Shown: in pieces, positions 53,968-64,000 of the stretch
How the letters are laid out: each line of letters starts with the position of its first letter
How positions within the stretch are numbered: position 1 is the first letter of the stretch
Source of the DNA: Ramazzottius varieornatus
Lineage: Eukaryota > Tardigrada > Eutardigrada > Parachela > Ramazzottiidae
DNA length: 64,000 nucleotides
Reading direction: 5' to 3'
Assembly (NCBI GenBank): GCA_001949185.1
Contig: BDGG01000001.1
Coordinates: 402,485 to 466,484, forward strand
Notes under the pieces: model-generated
The model's database searches: none
Seen by the model: the letters and a program-made list of their open reading frames with translations, nothing else
Told to the model about the DNA's origin: nothing
Program-made: the position numbers and the translations under genes

Positions 53968-55042
53968 ATGTATCTCATATTTTCTGCATTTGTTTTACCG
54001 CTGCTTTTTGTCTGGCTCCTGATATGGAAGAAGCATCGGTCGAGAAACTTACCTCCAGGTCCGATCGTAATTCCACTGTTCGGTACTGTAACCCTGTTCC
54101 GATACTCCACCCCCTACCTGGCTTGGATCGAATGGGCAAAAGCTTGTCGCTCGGATACCATCAGGCTCAGAACTGGACCTTTGGCACGAGTGGCTTGTCA
54201 CGACATAGACACGGTCAAAAAATTGTTCGCCAAGGAGGAAGCTACTGGCCGGGAAAAACTCTTCTCTCATCCCGTCATAGCCAAGGGCAAAGGTATGTAA
54301 TGCTTTGGTTGTACTATCCAAATTTCGAAGCCTCGTTCGAATATCCTATCAATCATATGAGGAATGCTTCGTGTATAGGTACACACTGTATGACCTCGTT
54401 CTGCGCCGCGCTTATGAAGTATCACGAATTTCACGCTTTGCAGGTTTGATATTCAGCGAAAGACCTCTGTGGAAACATCACCGTCGCTTTGCACTGACAA
54501 CATTGCGTAACTACGGCATGGGCAAAACCTGGCTGGACGATACCATTCTTTCGGAAGTTGACGACCTCTGCAAGCTTCTTGTGGATCTGGACGGGAGGCC
54601 GATCGACCCGAGGCGTCTACTATCACACAGCATTTCTAATGTCATCTGCGCTCTGGTTTTCGGTAGACGCTTCCCACATGACGATGCCCGGTTCACCAAG
54701 CTGACATCTCTCTTTGACAATATTCTCATTGCTCAGTTTACCTACGGCCGCTTGCTGGCTTTTCCCTTCCTGAAGTACATACCCGGTAGCGGCTTTCACC
54801 AGAAGAACGCCATCATCCGCAAGAACTTTGCCGATGTTATAGCCTTCATCAAAGAGCTGGTTAACGACCACAGATGCGACGATAAGAGCGACGAAGGTAC
54901 AGACCACGATTATATCGACGCGTACATCACCGAAAAGGCGCACCAGCGAACACATCAAGATGGCTCCAACATGTTCGAAGATGACCAGCAGCTTGTTGGG
55001 TCACTGTACGACCTCTTCTTCGCCGGAACGGAAACAACATAG
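53968..55042 (+). pseudogene. cytochrome P450 (CYP2-clan-like), truncated after the I-helix
   Basis: Exon 1 (53968-54292) has the N-terminal membrane anchor (MYLIFSAFVLPLLFVWLLIW), the KKHRSRNLPPGP proline-rich hinge and early helices. Exon 2 (from 54444) has the W-x-x-H-R-R motif (ERPLWKHHRRFALTTLRNYG, C-helix), NVICALVFGRRFP and the start of the I-helix, LYDLFFAGTETT, with the oxygen-activating A-G-x-E-T-T. A stop follows at once. The K-helix ExxR and the heme-binding Cys loop are missing, so no heme enzyme can be made. The break coincides with a foldback element at 55044-55190. A functional protein would need about 200 more residues. Confidence 0.88.
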
Positions 55043-55043
55043 A

Positions 55044-55190
55044 ACTCATTACGAGAAGCTATCACAGACTTCCGTCAAGAGCTCCGAAATGAGTGATTCC
55101 ACTTCTCCTGTCATAACCGACTCGAAACGATCGAAAGTAGAATCACTCATTGCGGAGCTCCTGACGGAGGTCCGTAATGGTTCTCCGTGA
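55044..55190. mobile_element. foldback element at the break of the P450 gene
   Basis: Arms of about 55 bp (CTTCCGTCAAGAGCTCCGAA ... ATGAGTGATTC on the left; the inverse with GAATCACTCATTGCGGAGCT on the right) lie around a spacer of about 25 bp. The arms are roughly 80 percent alike. Confidence 0.72.
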
Positions 55191-55595
55191 TGAAGTGGAA
55201 TCGCTGCATTACGGTATATCAAGAAACTCGTGCCAAAAACATTGTCCTGAATAAAAACAGAAGACGACAGACTAATGAAATTCCACGTTGATGACTAGTA
55301 AAAATATATATAGTATAAAAATCACCAGAACATAAGCACGAAGGAGCTCGGATCACTTGACGCGCCAAGTCCAATTCGCTGATTGGTCTGATCACGCTCC
55401 ACTCCACCAAAATTTCAAATTTCGACCAATGTGGTCAATAGCTCAATCAACTCAGTTTGCACAGAATTTGAAATTCTGTGCAGCGATATTAGGCAAAACA
55501 TAAGCCGTGGATAACTGCACAGCATAAAACCTATACTTGTGCTGTGCAAGCCGAAAACATGACTTGCGAAACAGGTCCGTTGTTACAAAAAGCCA

Positions 55596-57943
55596 TCAAC
55601 CTGGCCGAACGCCAAGCTTCTCCATGACACCTTTCAACCCTTTCTCTTCATAATCCTTCCTGTGCATCCAGAAGTCATCCTTGTTCTTCATGACTTCAGC
55701 TAGCACTGCACCACCCATGAAGACCATGTGCTTCCTTCTTGGCGGATCCTCGATGCGAATTTTGAATCTCTGCAACATAAAATGCAGAACAAAATCAGTA
55801 TTTCTCACAAAAACTTTCCTTGTAATTGTTCCTCGAAATTGATTTTGACTCAGAGCTTCTTAGAAGAGAACTATCATCGTATCATCCAGCTCGGGATCTG
55901 CATCATCGCAAAAAATATTCCGACGCTTATTTCGGAATATTCCGAAAGTATTGTATTTTTTTTCCAAATTTACTTACCGATAGTCTTTCAGCGTCGCCTT
56001 TGAGGACTCTTTCCAGATACAGCTGCTTCAGTTCCCTCTCGAGTCTGCTAGGCAGTCCCGGGTACATGGTCGATCCACCGGAGAGGACGATGTGCTTGTA
56101 GAACTCCGAGCGGATGTCCATGTCGGCACTCTGGATGGTGTCGTACAGCAGCTCGGCCAAGCCCATTCCCTCCACGTTGATCAAGTGCGGCTCGAACAGC
56201 GCTTCGGGGGCTTCGAAACGCTCGGAAGAAAGCTTGATTACCCTCCCATCGGGCAACTACAATCAAAGAAGAAAAACTCAAACTAATACATAAACAATTT
56301 TGATCGCATTTTCTCGCCGAGATTTGGAAGACCACCTCAAAATTATTTCACAAAATCAACAAAAAACCCATAAGTAGTCTGAGATAAATTGTAGAAGATT
56401 CGAACCGGTTTTCGGGAACAGTTATGCATTCTCTATCACAGCTCCTAAACAAAATAAATTTATTCGGATTATTTGAACGAGAAATTCGTCTAAAAAAAAT
56501 TCCGAAAACCGGAAAAAAAATCCAGTGCGGTTACCAAAGCTGGATCAGACGTCGTTGTCATAAGTTACCATGTAAGGATGGACGAGGACGGTGGTGTCCA
56601 ACGCCAGCTTCTTTTCTTGCTGTACGTTGTACGCCACGTAGCAGAGCTTCTCTTTCATCATTCGGACTGTCTCGAAATCGGCAGTATGGTTGAAAGCGTA
56701 ACCCCTCAGCAGCAACAACTAGAACGAGACGGAAAAGAACCTGCTAGTCTCCCCTTTCGATTTGAAGAAGATAACAGAAGTCGAGGAACGAAACGGAAGT
56801 CAGTTCGGTGTTGTCTTCAACAAGATGGTAGCAATACATCTCATACAGAACCTTGAGGATATGTCATCATTCAAATTCAGAGTAACATAAGAAGGTGCAG
56901 AAGCAAGACTTACTTTGATTAGGTACTTGGTAATGTCTCGTCCAGCGATGTCCAGACGTTTGGTCAAGTGCGGAAGGGAGAAGCCTTCGTAAACGGGACA
57001 GATGTGCGTGACTCCATCACCAGAGTCCACCACTACACCCGTCAGAAGCCCTTGTGCGTACAGAGTCAGGACGGCTTGAATGGCAATATAGCAGGAATCG
57101 AACTGGTACTTCTCAAACATAACCTAAGAAAAGACAGCAGAAAAATCTGTTTGTGACCGTTAACCGGAAGTCCAACGCAGGTTCGGGCCGAACACTCTGT
57201 GGGAGAGGGTGTTAAGCACGGGCCTGGTAATGCTGGTTGACGAGGCCGTGGCCAACTCACCTCAATCATTTTCTCGCGATTTTTCAGTGGATTCATCGGA
57301 GGTTCCGTCAGGAGGATTCGACAGCCTTTCGGATCGATGTTGAGACACTGCTCGCCGAAGGTGTGATCCCAGACGTGGTTCATGTCGTCCCAGTTGCGGA
57401 CGATGCCATTGTCCATGGGATAGCTGATTTCCAGCATGTGGCGAAGCTGACTGGCTTCTTCACCCACCATCAGATCCTGCAGTCAATCAAAACACAAGCT
57501 AACAATCAAGCGGACTCACAGGCTTATCTCACGCACTGACGCTAGAGTAGATAATTCGTCCGAAATTCGTGAAGGGCATTTCTGGGCAAAGTAACAGGGG
57601 GGAATATTCTAAAAGGAACCGCAATGGCAGTCGAGAGGATAACTGGCTTGAACAGACTTACCTTGACTTCGATGTTCCCGACTTTGGTGTCGGCGCGGAT
57701 AATCGGTCGTCCAACCATGGAAGGAAAGATGTGAGCTGGAAAGTTGCTTCCCGCAAAGCCACATTTCACAAACTGCAAGTCGAAAACATGGATTACTTTA
57801 GATGTGTTCGTACAAGCTTGGACCAAAAGCTCAATCGAGGACAACTTAGTTTAAGCTTGCTACGGAAGGATGAAGACTGGAGCACAGATTCTTACCCCAG
57901 TGCCGTTATCACAGACGATCACTTTCCTCCCTTGCGAATCCAT
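55596..57943 (-). CDS. ACTR2: actin-related protein 2
   Basis: Starts at 57943 with [16 protein letters not shown]. Next [20 protein letters not shown] and [14 protein letters not shown] (about 57790-57660), [40 protein letters not shown] (about 57475-57270), [40 protein letters not shown] (about 57120-56915), [20 protein letters not shown] (about 56715-56550), [40 protein letters not shown] (about 56256-55980) and [20 protein letters not shown] to the stop at 55596. Seven exons of the expected size; product about 390 residues, as usual. The actin-fold ATP-binding loops ([18 protein letters not shown]) are intact, and [15 protein letters not shown] is diagnostic for Arp2 rather than actin. 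Arp2 is a subunit of the seven-part Arp2/3 complex that nucleates branched actin filaments. Confidence 0.96.
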
Positions 57944-58129
57944 GGCTCAAATTAAAACCTCCTCCAATAGGCTCCCTCCTACTCCCTCTTGTACTTCCAG
58001 AACTGGGATAAGCTGAATCCGAACTACGGTCGAGGGAGAGATACTTCTATCAGGAAAAGAGGTACAAGTTGGCCAGGTCAGAGTGATGGCCAGGGCCCAG
58101 GTGGCCAAAGCGACTCAAACTATCAAACA
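57944..58129. promoter_or_regulatory. upstream region of ARP2
   Basis: Short spacer between the ARP2 start and a MITE. No TATA box identified. Confidence 0.35.
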
Positions 58130-58404
58130 GCGGTGGACGGGTGATTTATTCAGTGAATTATCCAATACACGGAACGGCTTCGCAACCTCAAGCGCAGCCC
58201 AGCTTCGGAACGGCACTCAGTCGATGAATATTTTTCAAATGAAATTTACTGTTCCGAATGTCGTTCGAACACCAGTCTCTTGTTCAGTAGAGCTAGAATT
58301 GGCGCACTGATGATAAGATTGCCCGTTGTACCGGCTCTTAACGGGTCGTAGGTGGCAGTGCCGTGATTTTCGATATTAGGCTGAATAAATCACCCGTCCA
58401 CCGC
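58130..58404. mobile_element. MITE with GCGGTGGACGGGTGATTTAT termini, copy 2
   Basis: Starts GCGGTGGACGGGTGATTTAT and ends with ATAAATCACCCGTCCACCGC. Length 275 bp, opposite orientation to 25431-25712. It lies about 190 bp upstream of the ARP2 start codon. Confidence 0.9.
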
Positions 58405-59823
58405 TGCCATCAAACGACTGCGACTGAAGTCAGTCCAGTATCCGGATTACACCAGCTCCACGCCGACTACACATCCGAAACTAACTTAGAAACGGCATTT
58501 CCACTTCGATTGTCCACCAACTGGAAGTCTGGAACTTGTGCAACCATTCCGCGTTTCGTCGCTTGATTCAATCACGTTAATTCAGAGTTTTCACAGGTCG
58601 CTTCAGCCGCGACTCGAAGTTTCTGACTTTCTGTGATCCTCTCTACGAGTGTTATTTTAATCATTATAATAGGAAATCGATTTTAATAATTAAAATCGTT
58701 TCAATTGTGCGGGTTGGTGTTCGGTTGATTGATTGATCCATAATAGAAAGCGAATTTTAATTTGAATAACTGAAATTCGTCAGCGATAATTGATTTTACT
58801 TGCAGTCAGCTGATCACGTAGACTTAACATTAGCACGTGACTTTTAATAATTTTAATTGCACAGTAAAATAACACTGCTCTCTACCAGTATCACACGCGT
58901 CTTCCTAAGCCGGTTTGTTCCTGGAGTACCTGGCGTTTTGGGTGTCCCGCAGAGGCTCTTCGTGGTAGACAAAGTGTCAAGTGGAAGCCAGAAAGAAGTT
59001 AAAAATGGAAGTACGGAAGACCGGCCAGGAATGCGTCCCCTTGATTACCAACGCGCATATACATGAACGACGAGAAATCAATGGGCCAGGCGGAAAATTG
59101 GGGATTCAAATTGGGAGAAAAGTGTCGAAAGGTGATTTGCCGTGAATCAGTCGGTTCGTAATTCTTACTGGACCACGATTTCTCGGCGTGCGTGTACAGG
59201 TTAAGGTTGCTCTGGCGCCGGTTAGAAGGAAGAACCGGCAAGAGAAACTCCATTGGCACTTGAAGGAGCTGGAAGTACCATACAGAAACTTATGTGAACT
59301 AGCTCTGACTTCTGCCATGCAAGATCACAAACAGTTACTGACTTTTGCCATGATATTAAATAAATTAAATTTTATATAGTATCACCGGTTTGCCGGATGT
59401 GGTCGAACTACAAACTAGATCTGGCTATCGAAACGTGCTGGTTCGTTGGCACGACATCCAACCCCTGCGTCGCTTCACGCTTCGTTGATGAACCGGCAGC
59501 TCGACCGGCAGTTAACTTCGCACGTCACAGTTGAGTTCTCCTAAGAAAGATCTGCTCTTACGCTACAGGACAAAAACCCTCCGCCACGTAAGACGTTAAG
59601 ATCACTCATGAGCTAACACATTCGAGAACAAGCTCGCGCACCCGGGAAAAAACTGGACCGTAGAAACTTGCAGACTCGGCGGAGAAGCCCGCTGTTCCGT
59701 CGACAAAGAAAACAAGCGTCAATTCCGATCGACAAGTTTATCTCCAAAACTGCAGAAACTTAGTCCGATTCTCCTCGCTTTTCGGAGGTTGACACCCCAC
59801 ATTAGAACCATTCAAAAACTAAA
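58405..59823. other. intergenic, AT-rich, with a possible degraded MITE
   Basis: Near 59075-59202 the blocks GGGCCAGGCGGAAAA and GTGCGTGTACAGG recall the TGTACACGCGCG MITE family. An AT-rich tract (about 58660-58860) has no other structure. Confidence 0.4.
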
Positions 59824-60202
59824 ATGAGCATCAACGCCAGGATGGATCTTAAGGTGCGCCATCCTGCTGGTCACAATATCGTCTCTGGTCAACGGTGCCC
59901 CGATAGCTCAACCGGAACTGGACACGGCGGCCAGCAACAACTACGGAGGATGTGGAGGTTGACAAGTGATCATTCTGGATGCCAGCAACGGGTACGGAAG
60001 CTACGGACACGGATACAACTACGGAGGGAATTACGGAGGTGGTTATGACGGCGGATACGGATACGAGCCTCTTGTTGTCGATACACCCAACAGCCAACCC
60101 TACTACCCCGAGTACAACGTCCCTCTCTATGGACGCTACACTTATCCTGCTCACTCTCCCCATTACGACAACTCCTACAATTCTTACGGAAAGAGCTACT
60201 AG
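59824..60202 (+). pseudogene. Gly/Tyr-rich secreted protein, disrupted
   Basis: One frame reads LRCAILLVTISSLVNGAPIA, an evident signal-peptide core with cleavage near NGA, then QPELDTAASNNYGGCGG and a TGA. After it the same frame continues IILDASNGYGSYGHGYN, YGGNYGGGYDGGYGYEPL and ends HSPHYDNSYNSYGKSY before TAG at 60200-60202. The only ATGs upstream (59824 and 59842) are in another frame. So one base change and one stop break an otherwise uniform gene. Gly-Tyr repeats of this kind are found in cuticle or adhesive proteins of ecdysozoans; that role is inferred. A consensus error is an alternative to a true pseudogene. Confidence 0.6.
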
Positions 60203-60977
60203 ATCCAAAAAGAAAATCCTTACGAACTCCCCGTGGCGAAGCTGTTCCGTAGCGCGTCAGGCTCGACGATTTCCCTGTTGCGATCGTCATGGAAGAAAAC
60301 TGCAAATACTGTAACGCGTACGGGTGTTTTTAATTTTTATGCGATAAGTTATCGCGCTGGCTTCTTACTGAGGTCTTGTACAGCAGTTTTCGTAGTACAG
60401 TAAAAACAAACCCTGGCAGGATGAGCAGGAAACTTGGTCGTTGCATAACAAAGGAACAAACCAGAAAGGTGTCATTCGACGGGATGTGCAAGATGGTCTC
60501 ATCTGGGGTGCGGAAGATGATGATCGTGTCGATTACACCTTAATTGCGGCTGAAGTTAGAAATTCAGGTTGGAACCGCTGCGTTGCAGTGCACGGTGAAG
60601 GCACTTGGTATTGTACGAGTACTGTACATGGACGCATTAATGTGAACTTCACCATATTACGTGGCTTCAGCTTACCGAATATATCTAGCTTCCGGTTCTT
60701 GCCAAAACTATGGACCAGCTCTCTTAACACTGATAACATTATCAACACGATATAAATCTTCATAAGCATAACGATAACATTTACATACTAGTGAGAAGTG
60801 ACAGAACCGATAAGCAAGCGTTGGACCGAATGGGGTGATGACACTATTGCTTCCCAATGCTATATTCCGACCACGACTCGACACAAACACTCAAGGTGGA
60901 ACAACACGGTACTTCGGAAACTCAATGCACATTTACCATCGATATCCATTGATCTGACAGTTTACTTTTACTGCACC
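60203..60977. other. spacer, nothing recognised
   Basis: A plus-strand open frame at 60441-60755 (VIRRDVQDGLIWGAEDDDRV) has no known domain and is probably chance. Confidence 0.4.
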
Positions 60978-61692
60978 ATGTCTCGACAGTATGTTCCCAA
61001 ACCTGATGGATTTGACCATCTAAAAGTTTTCGATGCATTCAACATGGCCGCGAGAAACCCGGAAGTCGATGTTGTGTCCTACTTGGATGCCTTTAGTGAG
61101 TTGTCGAGGTATGTTCTTCTTTGTTAGGGAGAGAGAGCGGCTTTTTTGCAGCGCGCGACGTGTTTCTCCCAGGTTTTTCGACATGATGGGAATGCTCTTC
61201 GCCACAATGGCGTCGGACATCCGTGACCAGGTCGAGATTATGGAAAAAATTCTCCGCTCGGAGAAAGGCAGCTATTACCAGACTGTCCGTAGTACCATGG
61301 CGTACGAGAAGAGCGAGCCTAGCCTGCTGGAGCCGAAGCGGAAAGACCAGTCGGGCAGCCGGACCCTTCTTCATCTAAACCGCACCCTGGACTTCTTCGT
61401 CCAGTTTCTGACCACGATGGAGACGGTCCCGGACGAGGAGAAGCTACCGAGGATCTGTCAGCCAGCTTACAAAGCCACGTTGGGCAAGCACCACTCGTGG
61501 TTGTTGTCGAAAGCTGCTGGGGCCGCCATTGCCACTCTACCAACTAAAGTGGGGCTGTATGAAAAAGTCTCCAAGTATCCGTATCAGCAGACCGCCGAGA
61601 ACATGACGAGAATGGTCAAAGCCATGACGGAAGTCTTTACAAAAACTGATACACTCTTTACCGAGAATAATCTACAGAGTCTTCCATTTTAG
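60978..61692 (+). CDS. glycolipid-transfer-protein (GLTP/CPTP-type) domain protein
   Basis: Two exons, 60978-61108 and 61173-61692, joined in phase at ELSR/FFDMMG. The start is MSRQYVPKPDGFDHLKVFDA; product about 215 residues, the normal length for a single-domain GLTP-fold protein. ASDIRDQVEIMEKIL contributes the headgroup-binding Asp, LLHLNRTLDFFVQFLTTME the helix with the binding Arg, and YKATLGKHHSWLLSKAAGAA the conserved His-x-Trp region. The proteins form an all-helical clamp that carries a single sphingolipid between membranes; CPTP-type members move ceramide-1-phosphate. The second Arg typical of CPTP seems replaced by Asp, so the cargo is uncertain. Confidence 0.88.
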
Positions 61693-61983
61693 CCTGTTGG
61701 CCATTACTATACTCTTCCCCTATCGGCCGCAACTGCAACAACATGATATGCACGCTGCCGTGCCATTGAAGTATGTGCATTAGACAGAAAAGCATTAACA
61801 TTCCATAAGGCTATCATATGTGGAACATACGAGAAGAATCGGAAACAAATTCGGGTAAACAGAAACCAACTAAGCACAGTACACTGGGAACTACTGACGA
61901 AGAGACAAAGAACCAGCTGTAAGAAGAATATACAATCAGACAAAGCAAGAAAGGCGACATAGAGGAAATGTGGACAGAAAACT
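61693..61983. terminator. convergent 3' ends of two genes
   Basis: The GLTP gene (plus) and the membrane-protein gene (minus) end here facing each other, less than 300 bp apart. AATACAATC-type A-rich stretches may serve as polyadenylation signals; none is clear. Confidence 0.4.
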
Positions 61984-63700
61984 CTATAGCAGAGGGTTTG
62001 GTGCAGGAGGACCTTCTCGACCTTCCGGACCAGAAAGAGACATTCTTGGGGCAGCGGGCGCTGACAAGCGATGCACTATTGGTTGCGCACTCTCGGCAGT
62101 CTCTGCCGCCGAGTTGCCAGGGCTACTGGTTTGCCGAACAGGTTGCTCTGCAGAAGACATCGGTTTGGCTATGAAGAACTCACCGGTTTTTGAACTCCGA
62201 ATATCCGGCGGCGGTCCCGATGGCGGTGGTGTATCTGGCCGGTCAAAGGGATTTGTATTAACTTCCGGTGTCCTTCCCGAACTCTGCGAACCTTCTCGAG
62301 GCACCCCAGGAGACGATCCAGGTTTCGGTGGTTGATTGGAAGCGGACTGTTCCCGTTCACGTACTCTCCGACACTCCGCTGCTGCTATGGACATTTCCCT
62401 TTGTCGTCTTTCCGAGGCGGCTGAAAGTTCCCGTTCCCTTTGCGTGAAAGGTACGGTGCCTTGAATTTCCCCCTTGGAGTTTAAATTCTCGTTCGGGAGG
62501 TTTCTTTGTCTGACCTGCTCTGTGCCAGCGGGAGAAGCTGCACTGCCCGAAGTTCTAGCAGCTCCACTTTGTCGTGTCAGTGAAATCTCCTTTTCCCGTG
62601 TGACCGAGTTGACCAGTTCCTGAGAAGGTCTCCTCAAAGCTGAAACAGGTGTCTCCCACGACGGTTGTCTGTCTGGAGGCTTACCATCGCGGCTCTGCCT
62701 CGATAAGCTGTTTCTCTGTACGGCGGAAGTCGTACTGGATATCTGCCGTTGTACGTCGGCTTGAATTTCCGCAGTAACGTCAGACTGGGCACTGGACGTA
62801 CGCGTGCCACCGGGTAACTCAGGCTGGCCTGTCACGTCTATTGGTACCGAAGTCTTGGACATCAACTGCGGACCGATGGAGTACGGTACGGAGTCTCGTT
62901 GTTCGGACCGCCCAGTGCCAACTCCGACGTCCAGTGACGGTTGGTGCTCATCCTCGGTCTGCGTTTGCTCGATTGTTTCCAGATCCGCCGTAGCGGAAAC
63001 TAGAAGCTTCTTCCGCTCCAAGTGGTCGCGCAATGTTTCCAGGCCTATTGAACGAGAAGCGAGGTCGGTAACGTCCGTATCTACCGCACATCCGGACGGA
63101 AGCTGCGGAGCACATTCTGGCTCCCACGGGCAGGGTTCATTCGGGCGGTAAGGCTGGAACGTGGAGGAATGAGCTGGGACTGTCTCTTTACAGACTTTAA
63201 TGGTCATCTCTGTAACATCGTCTGTGACCTGAGCAGAGTCTGTCTTAGGCTTCTGCTTACGCAGTTTCAAAGTTCGACAACGTTCGGTGGTCTTGGCGAT
63301 GACATTCTTGACTTGTAGGCTAGCGTTGGAAAGGCTGTTGCTTACTTGGAAGACGCCATGATGTAAAGCTCGAGGGCCTTGAATGAGGAACGAGTATTTG
63401 GCGATGGTGTCATCAGGTTCAGAAGAACCGTCTTGGGCTTCTTTATCACAAAATACAAAGATGAAAATGCACAGGACTTCCAGCAAGAGCATGGCGACGG
63501 CGGCCACGAAGATGGCCATGAAGAGGCTGCTGTAAGCGCTTCGGTTGGCCATGTCTTGTGTGTAACCCATGCCAGCTTCGTAAGCTAACGCCATGGCAGT
63601 TTGGATATTGGAGACTTTCATCACGTCGCTGCTGGGAAGAGGAAGAATGGCCGAAGTGGTGGTGGTGCAGTTGAAAACCCGCGCCAGACTTTCGATGTAA
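61984..63700 (-). CDS. single-pass membrane protein with long disordered cytoplasmic tail, 3' part
   Basis: One long exon of about 570 codons from a TTTTCAG acceptor (about 63700) to the stop at 61984. It begins AYIESLARVFNCTTTTSAIL and soon has a membrane span, SSLFMAIFVAAVAMLLLEVL CIFIFVF, followed by Ser/Thr/Pro/Gln-rich, low-complexity sequence with basic and acidic patches (LRDHLERKKLL, QRERELSAASERRQREMS). NRS before the span and NCT in the first lines are glycosylation sites, so the short N-terminal part of this exon is outside the cell. Upstream exons are beyond or near the window edge. I do not recognise the family. The tail could be a scaffold with proline motifs (PPPSGPPPD). Confidence 0.65.
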
Positions 63701-64000
63701 GCTGAAAAGACAACCAAGCCATTCAATCCGGAAGTATAATCGAGTCAAATCGACAACTGCCATTACCAGGAAATACGCCCCCCAAACGTTCCCGAACAAG
63801 TGGCGCACTGTGCATGCGTTCTGTGCGCCACTCACTTCACCCATCGAACTAGCGCGGTCTGAACAAATATCCAGATGGAAAGTGCGCCACTCAGAGAATT
63901 TAGATCACTTCGGTTAGCCGGAAGTTCCAAGCGCGTGTCAAAATCTCGGCTCCCAAGCGTGGTGCCCCCCTTAACAGATATATGAGGGGTCTGGGGTTTC
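63701..64000. other. intron or upstream region with hairpin-unit remnants
   Basis: Contains the degraded hairpin units at 63798-63892 and no coding exon that I can confirm. Confidence 0.4.
63798..63892 (+). repeat. two short, degraded hairpin units
   Basis: CAAGTGGCGCACTGTGCATG ... GTGCGCCACTC at 63798-63832 and a right half (AAGTGCGCCACTC) near 63879-63892. Confidence 0.65.

Noticed and set aside
61970-63151. Plus-strand open frames within the long membrane-protein exon
   Set aside because: They are antisense shadows of a 570-codon frame on the minus strand.

Overview
This is a window of an animal nuclear genome. The genes are split by many short GT-AG introns (mostly 50-400 bp), there are no operons or Shine-Dalgarno sites, and a nuclear tRNA-Lys gene with a T-run terminator is present. 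Genes restricted to or typical of Metazoa occur: an HR3/ROR-type nuclear receptor DNA-binding domain, a single-subunit mitochondrial RNase P protein (PRORP), TFB2M, an ILRUN (UBA-like plus NBR1-like) protein, Ly6/uPAR-fold GPI proteins and an ANF-receptor-type ligand-binding domain. The HR3 match and the compact introns suggest an ecdysozoan invertebrate. A tardigrade is my best guess, but nothing in the window proves it.

Layout. 0-6 kb: a minus-strand gene for a charged, probably nuclear protein and, diverging from it, a plus-strand CACTA/EnSpm-like transposase that ends in a chromodomain. 6-12.5 kb (minus): decayed pieces of a two-lobe kinase region and an ANF-receptor ligand-binding gene whose 3' end runs into a MITE. 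12.8-17.7 kb: a Gly-rich gene and two tandem Ly6-like GPI-anchored proteins. 19.5-22.7 kb: CFAP206 (minus). 24.0-25.3 kb: ILRUN homologue (minus). 26.9-28.5 kb: a stefin-type cystatin and a broken copy of it. 29.3-31.0 kb: HR3-like nuclear receptor without a visible ligand-binding domain (minus). 32.0-40.3 kb: the conserved core, with PRORP (minus) head-to-head with TFB2M (plus), followed by RPA2 (plus) and then tRNA-Lys(CTT). 40.8-50.6 kb: a gene-poor stretch full of short DNA-transposon derivatives. 50.6-53.5 kb: a membrane-protein gene interrupted by a 2.2-kb pogo/Tigger-like transposon with almost identical 145-bp terminal inverted repeats. 54.0-55.2 kb: a cytochrome P450 cut off after the I-helix by a foldback element. 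55.6-57.9 kb: ARP2 (minus). 59.8-64 kb: a broken Gly/Tyr-rich secreted protein, a GLTP/CPTP lipid-transfer protein, and the 3' part of a single-pass membrane protein with a long disordered tail.

The non-coding DNA is dominated by non-autonomous DNA transposons. I could delimit about a dozen families by inverted repeats read directly from the sequence, including a 526-bp element with TTAA duplications. The most unusual is a dispersed hairpin unit (AAGTGGCGCAC ... GTGCGCCACTT), in most cases exactly 47 nt long. It is present at least 15 times, often inside introns, and nearly always in the same orientation.

Single-base frameshifts or lone stop codons occur in several otherwise convincing coding regions (the kinase, the chromodomain transposase, the pogo transposase, the Gly/Tyr protein). 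They mean either pseudogenisation or residual consensus errors; the conserved housekeeping genes here appear unaffected.
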